Source: Tannerella sp.
Lineage (GTDB): Bacteria; Bacteroidota; Bacteroidia; Bacteroidales; Tannerellaceae
DNA: 5,397 nt
Direction: 5' to 3'
NCBI GenBank assembly: GCA_031275525.1
Contig: JAISOP010000057.1
Span: forward strand, 1 to 5,397
The notes below the pieces were generated by a model that made no database searches, was not told the origin of the DNA, and worked only from the letters and a program-made list of their open reading frames with translations. Made by a program: the position numbers and the translations under genes. This document shows, piece after piece, positions 4,042-5,397 of the stretch. Position 1 is the first letter of the stretch, and each line of letters starts with the position of its first letter.

Positions 4042-5397
4042 ATGCAAAAATACAACATTCTAGAACTTAACGGAAAACAACTTCCGGAATTGCAACTGAT
4101 TGCAGAAGGTTTAGGTATCAAAAAAATCAAATCGCTGGAAAAGCAAGACTTGGTTTATAGAATTCTGGACGAGCAGGCCATTTCGCTGGCCGGTATCCAG
4201 ATAGAAAAGGAGAAGGAAAAGGAAGTACGCAAAATGGAAAAACAAGGCCAAAGAGGGCGTAGGCCCAGGAAAGCCGAGGCCACGAAAGATAGCGAATCTG
4301 CGCAGAAGGAAACCACAGCGCCGGTACAGCCGGCACGCAGGCCGGGCCGTCCACCGAAGAACCGGACAACCATTATTGCACCGGTCGTACCCGCAGCCAC
4401 TACTGCAAGCGAAACTCCCGTCGTCGAAAAAACGACTCGTAAACCGGAACAGCCACAACCACAACCACAACCACAGCAACCACCGACCAAAGCAGTTCAG
4501 GAGACGCCGCCACCGGCCGAACCTGTTACAACGATTATTACAGAGCCGGCTGTTCAGCCGGAAGAGACGCGACCCAGGGAGGTCGTGGAACCGGCACCCG
4601 AGACCCCTGAAACACCGGTCGAACCGGAAGTTCAGGCAGAAGAAAGCAACCCTGTCGAAGAAGACTCTTCCTCCAAAACGGTCGTAACGGAAATTGTCCA
4701 GACGTCCCAGCAAAAACCGGGCCGCATCATTTTCAAACATGCAAGCGATACCAATTCCGTATTGGACCAGGTGCTTCCCGTACAGCCCAGTTCGCCGCAA
4801 AGACCCGAAAAACAGGAGAAACAACCCGGCGCCGAAGCCCCCGCGAACGGTCAGCCGCAGCACCGTCCGCAGCCGCTGGTGAACTACAACAACAAGGCGC
4901 GTAACGGCAAAGCACAGGAAAAAACATACGATTTCGACGGGATTCTGACCGGATACGGCGTTCTCGAAATCATCCAGGACGGATACGGATTCCTCCGCTC
5001 GTCCGATTACAATTACCTGACTTCTCCCGACGATATCTACGTCTCGCAATCGCAAATCAAGTTGTTCGGACTCAAGACCGGCGATGTGATTGAAGGCGCC
5101 ATCCGCCCGCCGAAAGACGGTGAAAAGTATTTCCCGTTAGTGAAGATCGACCGGATTAATGGGCGTACCCCCGAAGAAGTGCGCGACCGTGTGCCTTTCG
5201 ACCACCTGACGCCGCTTTTCCCGGAAGAAAAGTTCATGCTGACCGCCCGGCGTTCGCCCAAAGTACATGACCACATCGCCGTACGCGTAGTTGACTTGTT
5301 TTCGCCTATCGGCAAGGGACAGCGCGGCCTGATTGTGGCACAACCCAAAACGGGCAAGACGATGCTGCTGAAAGATATCGCCAACGCCATTGCCACC
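4042..5397 (+). CDS. rho: Transcription termination factor Rho, long Bacteroidota form (3' end cut by window)
   Basis: The first 452 codons of the hexameric RNA-dependent ATPase/helicase that releases RNA polymerase from transcripts. Residues 1-50 match the N-terminal helical Rho domain (PELQLIAEGLGI, SLEKQDLVYRIL). Residues about 52-298 are a low-complexity Pro/Glu/Gln/Thr insertion absent from E. coli Rho. Residues 300-375 are the primary RNA-binding cold-shock-like fold (GVLEIIQDGYGFLRS, SPDDIYVS, IRPPKDGEKYF). They retain counterparts of E. coli Phe62 (Tyr315), Phe64 (Phe317), Arg66 (Arg319), Asp78 (Asp331), Tyr80 (Tyr333), Glu108 (Glu361) and Tyr110 (Tyr363). The ATPase domain starts with SPIGKGQRGLIVA and the Walker A AQPKTGKT (433-440). 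The window ends soon after, so Walker B, the Q-loop and the R-loop lie beyond it. In Bacteroides thetaiotaomicron a comparable disordered Rho insertion is reported to drive phase separation. The start has A at -3 and -6 and gives the conserved N-terminus. Confidence 0.97.
   Translation, partial: MQKYNILELNGKQLPELQLIAEGLGIKKIKSLEKQDLVYRILDEQAISLAGIQIEKEKEKEVRKMEKQGQRGRRPRKAEATKDSESAQKETTAPVQPARRPGRPPKNRTTIIAPVVPAATTASETPVVEKTTRKPEQPQPQPQPQQPPTKAVQETPPPAEPVTTIITEPAVQPEETRPREVVEPAPETPETPVEPEVQAEESNPVEEDSSSKTVVTEIVQTSQQKPGRIIFKHASDTNSVLDQVLPVQPSSPQRPEKQEKQPGAEAPANGQPQHRPQPLVNYNNKARNGKAQEKTYDFDGILTGYGVLEIIQDGYGFLRSSDYNYLTSPDDIYVSQSQIKLFGLKTGDVIEGAIRPPKDGEKYFPLVKIDRINGRTPEEVRDRVPFDHLTPLFPEEKFMLTARRSPKVHDHIAVRVVDLFSPIGKGQRGLIVAQPKTGKTMLLKDIANAIAT
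4450..4476 (+). repeat. In-frame CAR-CCA hexamer repeat encoding Pro-Gln in Rho
   Basis: CAG CCA followed by three CAA CCA units and a closing CAG encodes Q137-P-Q-P-Q-P-Q-P-Q145 within the disordered insertion of Rho. The hexamer period keeps frame, so copy-number change would lengthen or shorten the linker without breaking the gene. Four near-identical hexamer units make slippage possible, but this is well below the length of typical hypervariable tracts. Confidence 0.8.

Noticed and set aside
4111..5055. A 314-codon open frame on the minus strand inside rho
   Set aside because: It lies wholly antisense to the disordered-insertion and RNA-binding coding region of rho. Its composition, such as a Leu-Trp repeat opposite the Pro-Gln run, is just the complement of rho's codons. 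It has no recognisable domain.

Overview
The window looks like a housekeeping stretch of a Bacteroidota (probably Bacteroidales) chromosome. Three things point there: the gene order Nif3-like protein / C4 zinc-ribbon protein / tilS / rho; a Rho with a disordered insertion of about 250 residues between its N-terminal helical domain and its RNA-binding fold; and upstream boxes that match the Bacteroidota -7 consensus TAnnTTTG exactly (TACTTTTG ahead of both the first gene and rho). The genus cannot be fixed from the sequence alone. A moderately GC-rich member such as a Parabacteroides/Tannerella relative would fit, but that is a guess. All genes read on the + strand.

Layout. Positions 1-83 hold 3.6 copies of a 23-bp tandem repeat that probably continues off the left edge. 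Positions 84-558 have no convincing gene but are rich in dyad symmetries, including a nearly perfect 31-bp palindrome at 403-433 and a 12-bp direct repeat. A promoter at 559-566 leads into the Nif3/YqfO-type protein (594-1688). Three bases later comes a coiled-coil protein with a C-terminal C4 zinc ribbon (1692-2450), so these two form an operon. A strong intrinsic terminator (2487-2527) follows, and its ten-T tract runs directly into the ATG of tilS (2528-3859), which encodes tRNA(Ile)-lysidine synthetase. A second promoter overlaps the end of tilS. It would give an mRNA with a leader of about 150 nt, containing a possible six-codon leader ORF, followed by rho (from 4042, cut by the right edge after 452 codons, just past its Walker A motif).

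How the genes fit together. The genes serve core information processing: TilS makes lysidine so that tRNA-Ile(CAU) reads AUA, and Rho terminates transcription. The Nif3-like and zinc-ribbon proteins are conserved partners of uncertain biochemical role. No mobile element, CRISPR array, tRNA/rRNA gene or defence system is visible. The features most worth following up are regulatory or structural: the terminator touching the tilS start codon, the rho leader, the charge-patterned disordered insertion of Rho with its Pro-Gln hexamer repeat, and the repeat-rich upstream intergenic region.
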